Shown: piece after piece, positions 1 through 8,326 of the stretch
Layout: each line of letters begins with the position of its first letter
Position numbering within the stretch: the stretch's first letter is position 1
Assembly (NCBI GenBank): GCA_002344885.1
Contig: DDUQ01000044.1
Location: forward strand, 1-35,778
Source: Comamonadaceae bacterium UBA2334
GTDB lineage: Bacteria; Pseudomonadota; Gammaproteobacteria; Burkholderiales; Burkholderiaceae_C
Direction of reading: 5' to 3'
DNA length: 35,778 nt
Program-made: the position numbers and the translations under genes
The notes under the pieces: model-generated
Database searches by the model: none
Seen by the model: the letters and a program-made list of their open reading frames with translations, nothing else
What the model was told of the DNA's origin: nothing

Positions 1-1215
1 AAAGGCCGGGATTTCGTAGTCATCCATGCCCCCGGCTGACAGGGCATCGACCTTGGCTGTCGCCTGCGTGCGGTTGGTACGCCACACACTGGGCACCGAA
101 ACCGAATCGGGGCCTGCCACATGGCCAAAACCTGCCAGCGCGCCGCCCAGCGGCGACGACATGCTGCCAGTGGTCTGGATGGGCATGTTGTCGGTACCCG
201 TGCGCAGCGGTTGTTGCTGCAACACCTGCAGTTTTGGCGCTGCCCGCACGGCTGCCTGACGTGCCAGACCTGTGGCCACCACGGTGACCCGGATGGCTTC
301 GCCCAGGCTGTCATCGTAGGCCGCACCGTAGATCACATGCGCATCTTCTGCGGCATAGGCCTTGATGGCGGTCATGGCCTCTTTGGACTCTTTCAGCTTC
401 AGGGTGCCCTTGGAAGCCGTGACCAGCACCAGCACGCCTTTTGCCCCTTTGAGGTCAGCACCTTCGAGCAACGGGCAGGCCACTGCCTGCTCGGCCGCAA
501 TGCGTGCACGGTCGGGCCCGGTTGCTGTGGCGGTACCCATCATGGCCTTGCCGGGCTCACCCATGACGGTGCGGACATCTTCGAAGTCGACGTTGACGTT
601 GCCATAGTCATTGATGATTTCGGCAATGCCCCCCACGGCATTCTTGAGCACGTCGTTGGCCTGGCCAAAGGCCTCGTCCTGGGTGATGTCATCGCCCAGC
701 ACGTCGAGCAAGTTTTCGTTGAGCACGACGATGAGCGAATCGACATGCTGCTCCAGTTCCTTGAGCCCGTTGTCGGCGTTGCCCATGCGGCGCACACCTT
801 CCCACTCGAAAGGCTTGGTGACCACACCGACCGTGAGGATGCCCATTTCCTTGGCCACACGGGCAATCACGGGGGCTGCACCGGTCCCGGTGCCACCGCC
901 CATGCCAGCGGTGATGAACAGCATGTGTGCACCCTGAATCGATGCACGGATGTCTTCGACAGCGGCCTCGGCTGCATCGCGGGCCTTCTCCGGCTTGCTG
1001 CCAGCCCCCAAGCCTGTGGTGCCCAGTTGCACCACGCGCTGCGCGGAGCTGCGCGACAGCGCCTGTGCATCGGTGTTGGCGCAGATGAACTCAACGCCCT
1101 GGACACCGCGTTGCATCATGTACTCGACGGCATTGCCGCCACCGCCACCGACACCGATGACCTTGATCTGTGTGCCCTGGTTGAACTCTTCAATTTCGAT
1201 CATTTCGATGCTCAT
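1..1215 (-). CDS. ftsZ: Cell division protein FtsZ (3' end just outside the window)
   Basis: Tubulin-like GTPase that polymerises at midcell into the Z ring and recruits the divisome. The minus-strand reading frame starts at ATG 1215 (MSIEMIEIEEF), five bases after a GGAGG ribosome site. The tubulin signature GGGTGTG is at residues 106-112, and an N-terminal nucleotide-binding stretch GVGGGGGNAV is at 21-30. The 405 visible codons end in DDYEIPAF, the beginning of the conserved C-terminal peptide that binds FtsA, so only a handful of residues should be missing. It is the last visible gene of the dcw cluster. The 157 bases between it and ftsA (1216-1372) are AT-richer than the surroundings and could carry an extra ftsZ promoter, but I cannot assign -35/-10 boxes. 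Identity is certain. Confidence 0.98.
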   Translation of the reverse strand, partial: MSIEMIEIEEFNQGTQIKVIGVGGGGGNAVEYMMQRGVQGVEFICANTDAQALSRSSAQRVVQLGTTGLGAGSKPEKARDAAEAAVEDIRASIQGAHMLFITAGMGGGTGTGAAPVIARVAKEMGILTVGVVTKPFEWEGVRRMGNADNGLKELEQHVDSLIVVLNENLLDVLGDDITQDEAFGQANDVLKNAVGGIAEIINDYGNVNVDFEDVRTVMGEPGKAMMGTATATGPDRARIAAEQAVACPLLEGADLKGAKGVLVLVTASKGTLKLKESKEAMTAIKAYAAEDAHVIYGAAYDDSLGEAIRVTVVATGLARQAAVRAAPKLQVLQQQPLRTGTDNMPIQTTGSMSSPLGGALAGFGHVAGPDSVSVPSVWRTNRTQATAKVDALSAGGMDDYEIPAF

Positions 1216-1372
1216 GAATGCCTCCTGCAAGATGGAATCTTAAACGTTGAAAACGGTATAAAAGTTTGAAATCGGACTATTTTTGATAGCGGCGGTCCGG
1301 TACTGGTCCATCGTGGATGAAGGGGACGATCAGGTGCCTGTTCAAGTGTCCGGTGCAAGTGGTTGTGCGGCA

Positions 1373-2602
1373 TCAGAAATTCCCCACAAACCAGTCCTTG
1401 ACCTTGCCAAATGCACTCTGTACGGAGCCCGCTTTCTGTGCAACTTTGTGACCACGCATGCGCCCCAGTCGGGCTTCCTCGAGCAAACCCATGACCGTCG
1501 CAGCCCGCGGTTGGGCCACCATGTCGGACAGGGCGCTGGCGTATTTCGGCACGCCCCGGCGCACCGGTTTCAGGAAGATGTCTTCGCCCAACTCGACCAT
1601 GCCGGGCATCACGGCCGATCCGCCTGTGATGACGATGCCGGATGACAGCACTTCCTCGTAACCCGACTCGCGGATCACCTGCTGCACCAGCGCAAAAATC
1701 TCTTCCACGCGTGGCTCGATCACGCCCGCCAGCGCCTGACGGCCCAGCATGCGAGGGCCACGGTCGCCCAGGCCGGGCACTTCAACCTGCGTCTGCGGAT
1801 CGGCCAGCAACTGCTTGGCACAGCCGTTTTCCACCTTGATGTCTTCGGCATCCTTGGTGGGCGTCCTCAGCGCCATGGCGATGTCGCTGGTGATGAGGTC
1901 ACCCGCAATCGGGATCACGGCTGTGTGCCGGATGGCGCCTCCGGAAAAAATGGCCACGTCCGTCGTACCCGCACCGATGTCCACCAGTGCCACGCCCAGT
2001 TCCTTCTCGTCTTCGGTGAGGATGGCCTGGCTGCTGGCCAAGGGGTTGAGCATGAGTTGGTCCACCTCGAGCCCGCAGCGGCGCACACACTTGATGATGT
2101 TCTCGGCCGCACTCTGCGCCCCCGTGACGATATGAACCTTGGCTTCCAGGCGGATGCCGCTCATGCCAATGGGCTCCTTCACGTCCTGGCCGTCGATCAC
2201 GAACTCCTGTGGTTCGACCAGCAACAGCCGCTGGTCTGTCGAGATGTTGATGGCCTTGGCGGTTTCGATCACCCGCGCCACGTCAGCGGGCATCACCTCA
2301 CGGTCCTTGATGGCCACCATGCCGCTGGAGTTGATGCCGCGAATGTGGCTCCCCGTGATGCCTGTCGACACCCGCGCGATCCGGCAGTCGGCCATCAGCT
2401 CGGCTTCTTTCAGCGCCTGCTGGATGCTCTGTACCGTTGCGTCGATGTTGACCACCACACCTCGTTTCAGGCCGTTGCTGGGGGCTACACCCAGTCCGGC
2501 CAGTTTGAGCTGTCCGTCGAAGGTGACTTCGGCGACCACCACCATGATCTTCGACGTGCCGATGTCGAGACCAACCACCAGATCTTTGTATTCCTTGGCC
2601 AT
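1373..2602 (-). CDS. ftsA: Cell division protein FtsA
   Basis: Actin-like ATPase that tethers FtsZ filaments to the inner membrane and recruits later divisome proteins. The 409-residue protein, the usual length, starts at ATG 2602 (MAKEYKDLVVGLDIGTSK). The reading frame stays open upstream, but the family begins here; the Shine-Dalgarno signal is weak. Visible features are the phosphate-1 loop GLDIGTSK (residues 11-18), the second phosphate motif VALVDIGAGTTDVAIF, the adenosine motif ITGGSA, and a C-terminal amphipathic helix ending KVKDWFVGNF that should be the membrane-targeting sequence. It lies 50 bases downstream of ftsQ and 157 bases upstream of ftsZ, the standard dcw order. Confidence 0.98.
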   Translation of the reverse strand: MAKEYKDLVVGLDIGTSKIMVVVAEVTFDGQLKLAGLGVAPSNGLKRGVVVNIDATVQSIQQALKEAELMADCRIARVSTGITGSHIRGINSSGMVAIKDREVMPADVARVIETAKAINISTDQRLLLVEPQEFVIDGQDVKEPIGMSGIRLEAKVHIVTGAQSAAENIIKCVRRCGLEVDQLMLNPLASSQAILTEDEKELGVALVDIGAGTTDVAIFSGGAIRHTAVIPIAGDLITSDIAMALRTPTKDAEDIKVENGCAKQLLADPQTQVEVPGLGDRGPRMLGRQALAGVIEPRVEEIFALVQQVIRESGYEEVLSSGIVITGGSAVMPGMVELGEDIFLKPVRRGVPKYASALSDMVAQPRAATVMGLLEEARLGRMRGHKVAQKAGSVQSAFGKVKDWFVGNF

Positions 2603-2652
2603 GATGCGTGTGTGTCTGTTGGGATGTTGAATGCGTAAGCTTGAAAATTCGT

Positions 2653-3534
2653 TCAGCGCGACGGCGCAGGTCTGCTCGGCTTTTGGCCGGTCGCGTGAGC
2701 CGTGGAGGCAGCGGGTGTTCTCACCGGCGGCTTGACGGCTGGTTTGGCGGCAAGGGCTTTCGGCGCGGCGGGATCCACCGTGGTCACGCCATGCAGGCGG
2801 ACGGCATAGGCCGTGGGGTAGCGCAGGTCGGCTGCCAACACCCGCCTGCCGTGCTGTTGGGTGACTTGGGCGATGGTGGTCAGGTAGCGGCCCACACGGG
2901 ATTCGATGTCGGCTGATTCGCCTCTGCCCAGCTCCATCAGGATGCTGCCGTCCAGCACAGCGCGCCAACTGCCCTGCGCGGTCAACTCCAGGCGTTGCAA
3001 GGGTGTGTCAGCCTGCTCGAACAGAGGCTGGAGCCGGTCATAAAGGGCCTTGACTTTGGGTGCTTGCTCGTTGGGCCCAGCCAGTTGGGGTAGCACATCG
3101 GTTTCGTCGTCTTCCGCACTGGCCTCGAATACCTCGCCATGTCGGTTCAGCAGCCGTGCGCCGCCCTCCTGGCCCCACCAGGCCACCGCCTGGTGTTCCT
3201 GCAAGGTGACGCGTATACGGTTGGGGAAAGCCCGCTCCACCACGGCCCGTCGCACCCAGGGCACGCTCTCGAACACCTGTTTGACTTCAGCCAGATCGAG
3301 CGTGATGAAACTGCCACGCAACCTGGACGCCATGTGGGCACGGAAAGTGACTTCGTTCTGGTGTTTCAGGTCACCGTGCACTTCGATCACGTCGATAGCC
3401 CAGACCGGATGGCGCACCGCCCACAAACCCGCTGTCGCCAGCACCATGGCCACGAGCGCCCAGCCCAATGCACTGGTGGCCAAAGCCATCAGGCGGACAT
3501 CGAGCGGCAAGGGCATGGCGGCGGTTGAAGTCAT
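2653..3534 (-). CDS. ftsQ: Cell division protein FtsQ
   Basis: Bitopic inner-membrane protein that links cytoplasmic and periplasmic divisome parts through FtsB/FtsL. The chosen start, ATG 3534 (MTSTAAMPLPLDV), overlaps the ddl stop as ATGA, which makes translational coupling likely; the frame continues upstream but only inside ddl. The 293-residue protein has a short cytoplasmic N-terminus, one membrane segment (about residues 19-41, LGWALVAMVLATAGLWAV), a POTRA domain starting at IDVIEVHGDLKHQNE, and the beta domain. After about residue 255 it ends in an Ala/Pro/Lys-rich tail (KALAAKPAVKPPVRTP) that lies beyond the usual fold and is probably disordered in the periplasm. Confidence 0.96.
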   Translation of the reverse strand: MTSTAAMPLPLDVRLMALATSALGWALVAMVLATAGLWAVRHPVWAIDVIEVHGDLKHQNEVTFRAHMASRLRGSFITLDLAEVKQVFESVPWVRRAVVERAFPNRIRVTLQEHQAVAWWGQEGGARLLNRHGEVFEASAEDDETDVLPQLAGPNEQAPKVKALYDRLQPLFEQADTPLQRLELTAQGSWRAVLDGSILMELGRGESADIESRVGRYLTTIAQVTQQHGRRVLAADLRYPTAYAVRLHGVTTVDPAAPKALAAKPAVKPPVRTPAASTAHATGQKPSRPAPSR

Positions 3535-4532
3535 GCAGCCGTGTTCCTTCGACCGTCCAGCGTGGCCCGACGCAACAGGCCGACGCACAGCGCTTCATAG
3601 GAAATGCCAGCGGCCCGGGCAGCCATCGGCACCAGCGAGTGGCCGGTCATGCCGGGCGAAGTGTTCATTTCCAGCAGGAAAGGCTTGCCGTCGGTCGAAC
3701 GCACCATGATGTCGGCACGCCCCCAGCCCCTGCAGCCCAGCAAACGGTAGGCCTCGACCGTGATGCGGCGGATCTCGGCCTCCAGCTCGGAAGGCAAGCC
3801 GCTCGGGCACAGGTAACGCGTGTCGTCCGACACGTATTTGTGCTCGAAGTCATAGTTGCCGTCCGGGGCCTGTATGCGCACCACCGGGAGTGCCACTGCA
3901 CTGGCACCTTCACCCAGCACCGCACACGTGACCTCGTCCCCTTCGATGAACTCCTCGCACAGGACGTTGTCATCAAAACCGGCTGCCAGTTGCACAGCAG
4001 CCTGCATGTCTGAATACCCGCTCACCTTGGTGACACCGAATGAGGAGCCTTCGTGCGCGGGCTTGACAATCAGCGGCAGACCCAGGGCATCCGGCACCAC
4101 GCGGGTGAATTCGTTGCCGTGCTTGCCTTCCCCCAGCTTGACCCAACGCGGCGTGGGCAAACCCTCGCTGAGCCAGACGCGCTTGGTCGTGACCTTGTCC
4201 ATGGCCAGGGCTGAGGCCATCACACCGGAGCCGGTATAGGGAATGCCCAGCAACTCCAGCGCACCCTGTACGGTCCCATCCTCGCCATGCCGTCCATGGA
4301 GCGCGATGAAACAGCGCTCGTAGCCCCACTCCTTCAGGTTGCTCAGCGGGTGCTCGGACGGGTCGAAAGCGTGCGCATCCACACTTTGGCTCTGCAAGGC
4401 CTTCAACACACCGGCACCCGACATCAGTGAGACCGGTCGTTCGGCAGATTCACCGCCCATCAGCACCGCGACCTTGCCCAGTTGCGCACCGTCCGTCACG
4501 GGCGCCAACATGTCAGCCAACACGTCACGCAT
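3531..4532 (-). CDS. ddl: D-alanine--D-alanine ligase
   Basis: Cytoplasmic ATP-grasp ligase that joins two D-alanines into the dipeptide MurF adds to the UDP-MurNAc-tripeptide. The start at ATG 4532 (MRDVLADMLAPV) is chosen because AGGAGGTGG sits directly upstream; it overlaps the murC stop by eight bases. The protein is 333 residues, normal for DdlB. Visible motifs are GKVAVLMGGESAERPVS at the N-terminus, LHGRHGEDGTVQG, the ATP-grasp lysine region IVKPAHEGSSFGV, EEFIEGDEVT, and the metal-binding end LEMNTSPGMTGHSLVP. Its stop codon overlaps the ftsQ start. Confidence 0.97.
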   Translation of the reverse strand: MRDVLADMLAPVTDGAQLGKVAVLMGGESAERPVSLMSGAGVLKALQSQSVDAHAFDPSEHPLSNLKEWGYERCFIALHGRHGEDGTVQGALELLGIPYTGSGVMASALAMDKVTTKRVWLSEGLPTPRWVKLGEGKHGNEFTRVVPDALGLPLIVKPAHEGSSFGVTKVSGYSDMQAAVQLAAGFDDNVLCEEFIEGDEVTCAVLGEGASAVALPVVRIQAPDGNYDFEHKYVSDDTRYLCPSGLPSELEAEIRRITVEAYRLLGCRGWGRADIMVRSTDGKPFLLEMNTSPGMTGHSLVPMAARAAGISYEALCVGLLRRATLDGRRNTAA

Positions 4533-5964
4533 GGGCCACCTCCTGCTGCGCCACACGGGCGCTTCCCAGCGTCACGATGTGTCCGGCCACCGCGCCCACG
4601 CTGCCCGCCCCCATGCACAGCACGACGTCACCGTCGCGCGCGTTGTCCAGCACCGACTGCGGCAACAGGGTGATGTCATCGACAAACACCGGCTCCACCT
4701 TGCCTGCCACGCGCAAGGCACGCGCCAGGCTGCGGCCATCTGCTGCCACGATGGGCGCTTCACCGGCGGCGTACACCTCAGCCAGCAGCACAGCGTCTGC
4801 CTGGCCGATGACCTTCACAAAATCTTCAAAGCAATCGCGGGTGCGGGTGTAGCGATGGGGCTGGAAAGCCAGCACCAGACGTCTGCCGGGAAAGGCACCG
4901 CGTGCAGCCGCCAGCGTGGCGGCCATTTCCACCGGGTGGTGACCATAGTCGTCCACCACGGTGAAGCTGCCCCCGCCTTGCGCTGCCGGCACAGCCACGT
5001 CGCCATAGCGCTGGAAGCGGCGACCCACGCCGTTGAATTCAGCCAGCGCCTTCTGCACAGCTGCATCGGGGACGCCCAACTCGACCGCCACCGCAATGGC
5101 CGCGAGTGCGTTCTGCACGTTGTGGCGGCCAGGCAGGTTGAGCACCACCGGCAGGTCGGGCAATGTGACCCCGTTGCGGCGCTGGGCGGTGAAGTGCATC
5201 TGGGTACCGACAGCCCGCACGTCGATGGCCCGCACCTGCGCGTCTTCTGCAAAACCATAACTGGTGATGGGGCGGCCAATGTCCGGCAGCAGGCTCCGGA
5301 TGGCCGGATCATCCACACACAGCACCGCCGCGCCATAAAAGGGCATGCGGTGGAGGAAGTCGACAAAGGCAGCCTTGAGTTTGCCGAAGTCATGCCCGTA
5401 GGTGTCCATGTGGTCGGCATCGATGTTGGTGACGACTGACAGCATGGGCAGCAGGTTCAGGAACGAGGCATCGGACTCATCGGCCTCGACCACGATGTAC
5501 TCGCCCGAGCCGAGACGCGCATTGGCACCGGCGCTGTTGAGGCGGCCACCGATCACGAAGGTCGGGTCCAGGTCGGCCGCGGCCAGCACACTGGTCACGA
5601 GGCTGGTGGTGGTGGTTTTGCCATGCGTACCGGCAATGGCCACACCCTTCTGGCGGCGCATCAGCTCGGCCAGCATCACGGCCCGGGGCACGACTGGCAG
5701 CAGTTTGGCATGGGCGGCCACCACTTCCGGGTTGGTCGCGCTCACGGCCGTGGAGGTGACCAGGCAGTCTGCCCCGGCAATGTGCGCCGCGTCGTGCCCG
5801 ATGTGCACCGTTGCGCCGAGCGACGCCAGCCGCTGTGCGGCTGCCCCCATCGCCAGGTCGGAGCCCGAGATGGTGAAGCCCTGGTTGAGCAGCACCTCTG
5901 CAATGCCGCTCATGCCTGCACCGCCGATGCCCACGAAATGAATGTGCTGGATCGCGTGTTTCAT
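4525..5964 (-). CDS. murC: UDP-N-acetylmuramate--L-alanine ligase
   Basis: Mur ligase that adds L-Ala to UDP-MurNAc, the first peptide step of peptidoglycan precursor synthesis in the cytoplasm. The start at ATG 5964 has AGGAAG upstream and overlaps the murG stop (ATGA). The 479-residue protein shows the N-terminal UDP-binding motif HFVGIGGAGMSGIAEVL (residues 9-25), the P-loop GTHGKTTTT (112-120), the metal/Mur signature EADESDASFL, NIDADHMDTYG, and the C-terminal FQPHRYTRT motif. Length and motifs are normal, with no sign of fusion to Ddl, which follows as a separate gene. Confidence 0.98.
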   Translation of the reverse strand: MKHAIQHIHFVGIGGAGMSGIAEVLLNQGFTISGSDLAMGAAAQRLASLGATVHIGHDAAHIAGADCLVTSTAVSATNPEVVAAHAKLLPVVPRAVMLAELMRRQKGVAIAGTHGKTTTTSLVTSVLAAADLDPTFVIGGRLNSAGANARLGSGEYIVVEADESDASFLNLLPMLSVVTNIDADHMDTYGHDFGKLKAAFVDFLHRMPFYGAAVLCVDDPAIRSLLPDIGRPITSYGFAEDAQVRAIDVRAVGTQMHFTAQRRNGVTLPDLPVVLNLPGRHNVQNALAAIAVAVELGVPDAAVQKALAEFNGVGRRFQRYGDVAVPAAQGGGSFTVVDDYGHHPVEMAATLAAARGAFPGRRLVLAFQPHRYTRTRDCFEDFVKVIGQADAVLLAEVYAAGEAPIVAADGRSLARALRVAGKVEPVFVDDITLLPQSVLDNARDGDVVLCMGAGSVGAVAGHIVTLGSARVAQQEVAHA

Positions 5965-7046
5965 ACGCCTGTCTTCCTGGGGATGCCCGCAAGGTGTTCA
6001 CATGCGGCCACCATATGGGCCACCGCTTCTGTTTTTTGAACTTTTTTTGCCTTCAGAGCTTGCATTTCGAGTGTTGTTCGCTCTGATTTTTCCAGCATCG
6101 TTCGCAAACCTTCGGCGGTCAGATCACGCTGCTGGACAAGTTGTGCGGCCCCGGCATCGACGAGGAAGCGGGCGTTGTGCGTCTGGTGGTCGTCCACGGC
6201 GAATGGAAAGGGCACAAACACGGCTGCCGCACCCACGGCGGCCACTTCGGTCACGGTACTGGCCCCTGCACGGCACACCAGCACATCGGCCTGCGCCATG
6301 GCAGCGGCGGTGTCGTCGATGAAAGGCACCACCTCAGCCTGCACGCCGGCCTCGCCATAAGCCCGCTGCAGCGCTTCGATGTGCTGCTGCCCAGCCTGGT
6401 GGACCAGCAACGGCCGTTGGGCGACGGGCATCTGGCTCACCGCCTGCAGCACGACATCGTTCAGCGCCTTGGCGCCCAGGCTGCCCCCCAATACCAGCAC
6501 CCGCAACGGGCCGGTGCGCCCGGCAAACCGTTCGGCAGGCGTGGGTTGAGCCAGAAATTCCGCACGCAAAGGGTTGCCCACCCATTCCCCACCGGGCAGC
6601 GCCTGGGGGTAGGCCATGAAAATGCGGTCTGCCACGTGCGCCAGCACCTTGTTGGCCAGCCCGGCCACCGAGTTCTGCTCGTGCAACACCAATGGCTTGC
6701 CCGCCAGCACGCCCATCATGCCGCCCGGAAAGGTGATGTAACCGCCCAGCCCCACCACCACATCCGGCCTGACGCGGCGCATGACGCGCCAGCTTTGCCA
6801 GAACGCCCGCAACAGCTTCAGCGGCGCAAATGCCAACGTGGCCAAACCTTTGCCCCGCAGACCATTGAACTGCACAGGCTCGAACGCAAATCCCTTGGGG
6901 GGCACCAGCCGTTCTTCCATGCTGGCAGGGGCCCCCAGCCAATGGACACGCCACCCGCGCTGGCGCAAGGCTTCCGCCACCGCCAGGCCCGGGAAAATGT
7001 GCCCACCGGTCCCCCCTGCCATGATGAGCGCACAGGGTTGCGTCAT
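5961..7046 (-). CDS. murG: Lipid II synthase MurG (GlcNAc transferase)
   Basis: Membrane-associated GT28 glycosyltransferase that adds GlcNAc from UDP-GlcNAc to lipid I to form lipid II on the cytoplasmic face. The start at ATG 7046 (MTQPCALIMAGGTGGH) overlaps the ftsW stop as ATGA and has a G-rich ribosome site. The 361-residue protein has the N-terminal loop GGTGGH (residues 11-16), the lipid-side region GLGGYITFPGG, HEQNSVAG, the second loop GGSLGAKALN, and the UDP-GlcNAc signature CRAGASTVTE with PFPFAVDDHQTHNA. The last 50 residues (SERTTLEMQALKAKKVQKTE) are Lys/Glu-rich, come from unusually AT-rich DNA (about 6029-6095) and may derive from a dispersed repeat. Confidence 0.97.
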   Translation of the reverse strand: MTQPCALIMAGGTGGHIFPGLAVAEALRQRGWRVHWLGAPASMEERLVPPKGFAFEPVQFNGLRGKGLATLAFAPLKLLRAFWQSWRVMRRVRPDVVVGLGGYITFPGGMMGVLAGKPLVLHEQNSVAGLANKVLAHVADRIFMAYPQALPGGEWVGNPLRAEFLAQPTPAERFAGRTGPLRVLVLGGSLGAKALNDVVLQAVSQMPVAQRPLLVHQAGQQHIEALQRAYGEAGVQAEVVPFIDDTAAAMAQADVLVCRAGASTVTEVAAVGAAAVFVPFPFAVDDHQTHNARFLVDAGAAQLVQQRDLTAEGLRTMLEKSERTTLEMQALKAKKVQKTEAVAHMVAACEHLAGIPRKTGV

Positions 7047-8326
7047 ACACGCCCCCCTTTCATCAGCACGCGGTTTTCCACGTCCACCCGCAACACGATG
7101 GCAATGGCCATCAGGTTGAACATGATGGCCGAGCCGCCGTAACTCATCAGGGGCAGGGTCAGACCTTTGGTGGGCAGGGCACCCAGGTTCACGCCGATGT
7201 TGATGAACGCCTGGAACCCCATCCACAGCCCCACACCCTGCGCCACCAGCCCCGCGAACACCTGATCGAGCGCAATGGCCTGACGGCCGATGTGCATGAT
7301 CCGCCGGGTCATCCACATGAAGACCCCGATCACCACCAGCACGCCCACCAATCCCAGCTCTTCACCGATGACGGCCAGCAAAAAGTCGGTGTGCGCCTCG
7401 GGCAACCAATGCAGCTTCTCGACGCTGCCGCCCAACCCGACACCGAACACCTCGCCACGGCCAAACGCAATCAGGGCATGAGACAGCTGGTAGCCCTTGC
7501 CCAACGCATGTTCCTCGCTCCACGGATCCAGGTAAGCAAAGATGCGCTCTCGCCGCCAGCTGCTGGTCAGCACGATCATGGCAAACGCACCGACCACCAG
7601 CAGGGCCATGAGGAAGAACATGCGGGCATTGACGCCGCCCAGGAACAGGATGCCCATGGCGATGACCACGATCACCATGAACGCACCCATGTCGGGCTCG
7701 GCCAGCAACAGCACACCGACAACCAGCACGGCCACCGCCATCGGCAACACTGCACGGAAGAAGCGCTCCTTGACCTCCATGCGGCGCACCATGTAATCGG
7801 CAGCGTACATCAGCACCGCCAGCTTGGCCAACTCCGATGGCTGAAAGCTGATGGGCCCCAATGCAATCCACCGGCGCGCTCCGTTGACCGACTTGCCGAC
7901 AAAAGGCACCAGCACCAGCACCAACAGCAAAATCGAGACCATGAACAACCAGGGCGCTGCCCGCTCCCAGGTCCGCATGGGCACCTGAAAGGCCAGCAAT
8001 GCCGCCACGAAACCCACCAGGATGAACAGACCATGCCGAACCAGGAAATGGGTGTGTGCATAGCGCGAAAACTTGGGGTTGTCGGGCAACGCAACCGAGG
8101 CCGAGTACACCATCACCAGGCTCCACATCAGCAGCGCCAGCACCACCCAGACCAGGGGCTGGTCAAAGCCCATGTCGCGCACCGCCAGCGGCCGGGACTG
8201 CACGAACGCACTGCTTTGTGTGCGCACCGGCAATGCCTCGTGGGCCGCGCGGGCAAAACCGCCCAGGCGCTGCCCGATGGCGGTGCCCAGACGTTGCCAG
8301 CCTTGGGGGCGCACGGCTGCACTCAT
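7043..8326 (-). CDS. ftsW: Septal peptidoglycan glycosyltransferase FtsW
   Basis: SEDS-family polytopic membrane enzyme that polymerises lipid II at the septum together with the transpeptidase FtsI. The start at ATG 8326 (MSAAVRPQGWQRLG) has GGAGGT upstream and overlaps the murD stop (ATGA). The 427-residue protein has a roughly 50-residue cytoplasmic N-terminus before the first membrane segment, then about ten hydrophobic segments. Hallmarks are GARRWIALGPISFQPSELAK, the catalytic-site AEPDMG (E210, D212), KGYQLSHALIAFGRGEVFGVGLGGS with the HWLPEAHTDF loop, and the C-terminal GLTLPLMSYGGSAI. The genomic position next to murG, with ftsI nearby, favours FtsW over RodA. Confidence 0.97.
   Translation of the reverse strand: MSAAVRPQGWQRLGTAIGQRLGGFARAAHEALPVRTQSSAFVQSRPLAVRDMGFDQPLVWVVLALLMWSLVMVYSASVALPDNPKFSRYAHTHFLVRHGLFILVGFVAALLAFQVPMRTWERAAPWLFMVSILLLVLVLVPFVGKSVNGARRWIALGPISFQPSELAKLAVLMYAADYMVRRMEVKERFFRAVLPMAVAVLVVGVLLLAEPDMGAFMVIVVIAMGILFLGGVNARMFFLMALLVVGAFAMIVLTSSWRRERIFAYLDPWSEEHALGKGYQLSHALIAFGRGEVFGVGLGGSVEKLHWLPEAHTDFLLAVIGEELGLVGVLVVIGVFMWMTRRIMHIGRQAIALDQVFAGLVAQGVGLWMGFQAFINIGVNLGALPTKGLTLPLMSYGGSAIMFNLMAIAIVLRVDVENRVLMKGGRV

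Noticed and set aside
121..1269. A 382-codon plus-strand frame opposite ftsZ
   Set aside because: Composition is typical of a mirrored codon-biased gene and ftsZ is unmistakable on the other strand.
1277..1310. Another dispersed-repeat copy upstream of ftsZ (ACTATTTTTGATAGCGGC)
   Set aside because: Only the TAGC side is present; no AAGCG, GAGGCC or TTTT block follows, so the similarity is not enough.
1216..1372. ftsZ promoter in the AT-rich gap
   Set aside because: TAAGAT and TATACC could be -10 elements, but no acceptable -35 sequence lies 16-18 bases upstream of either.
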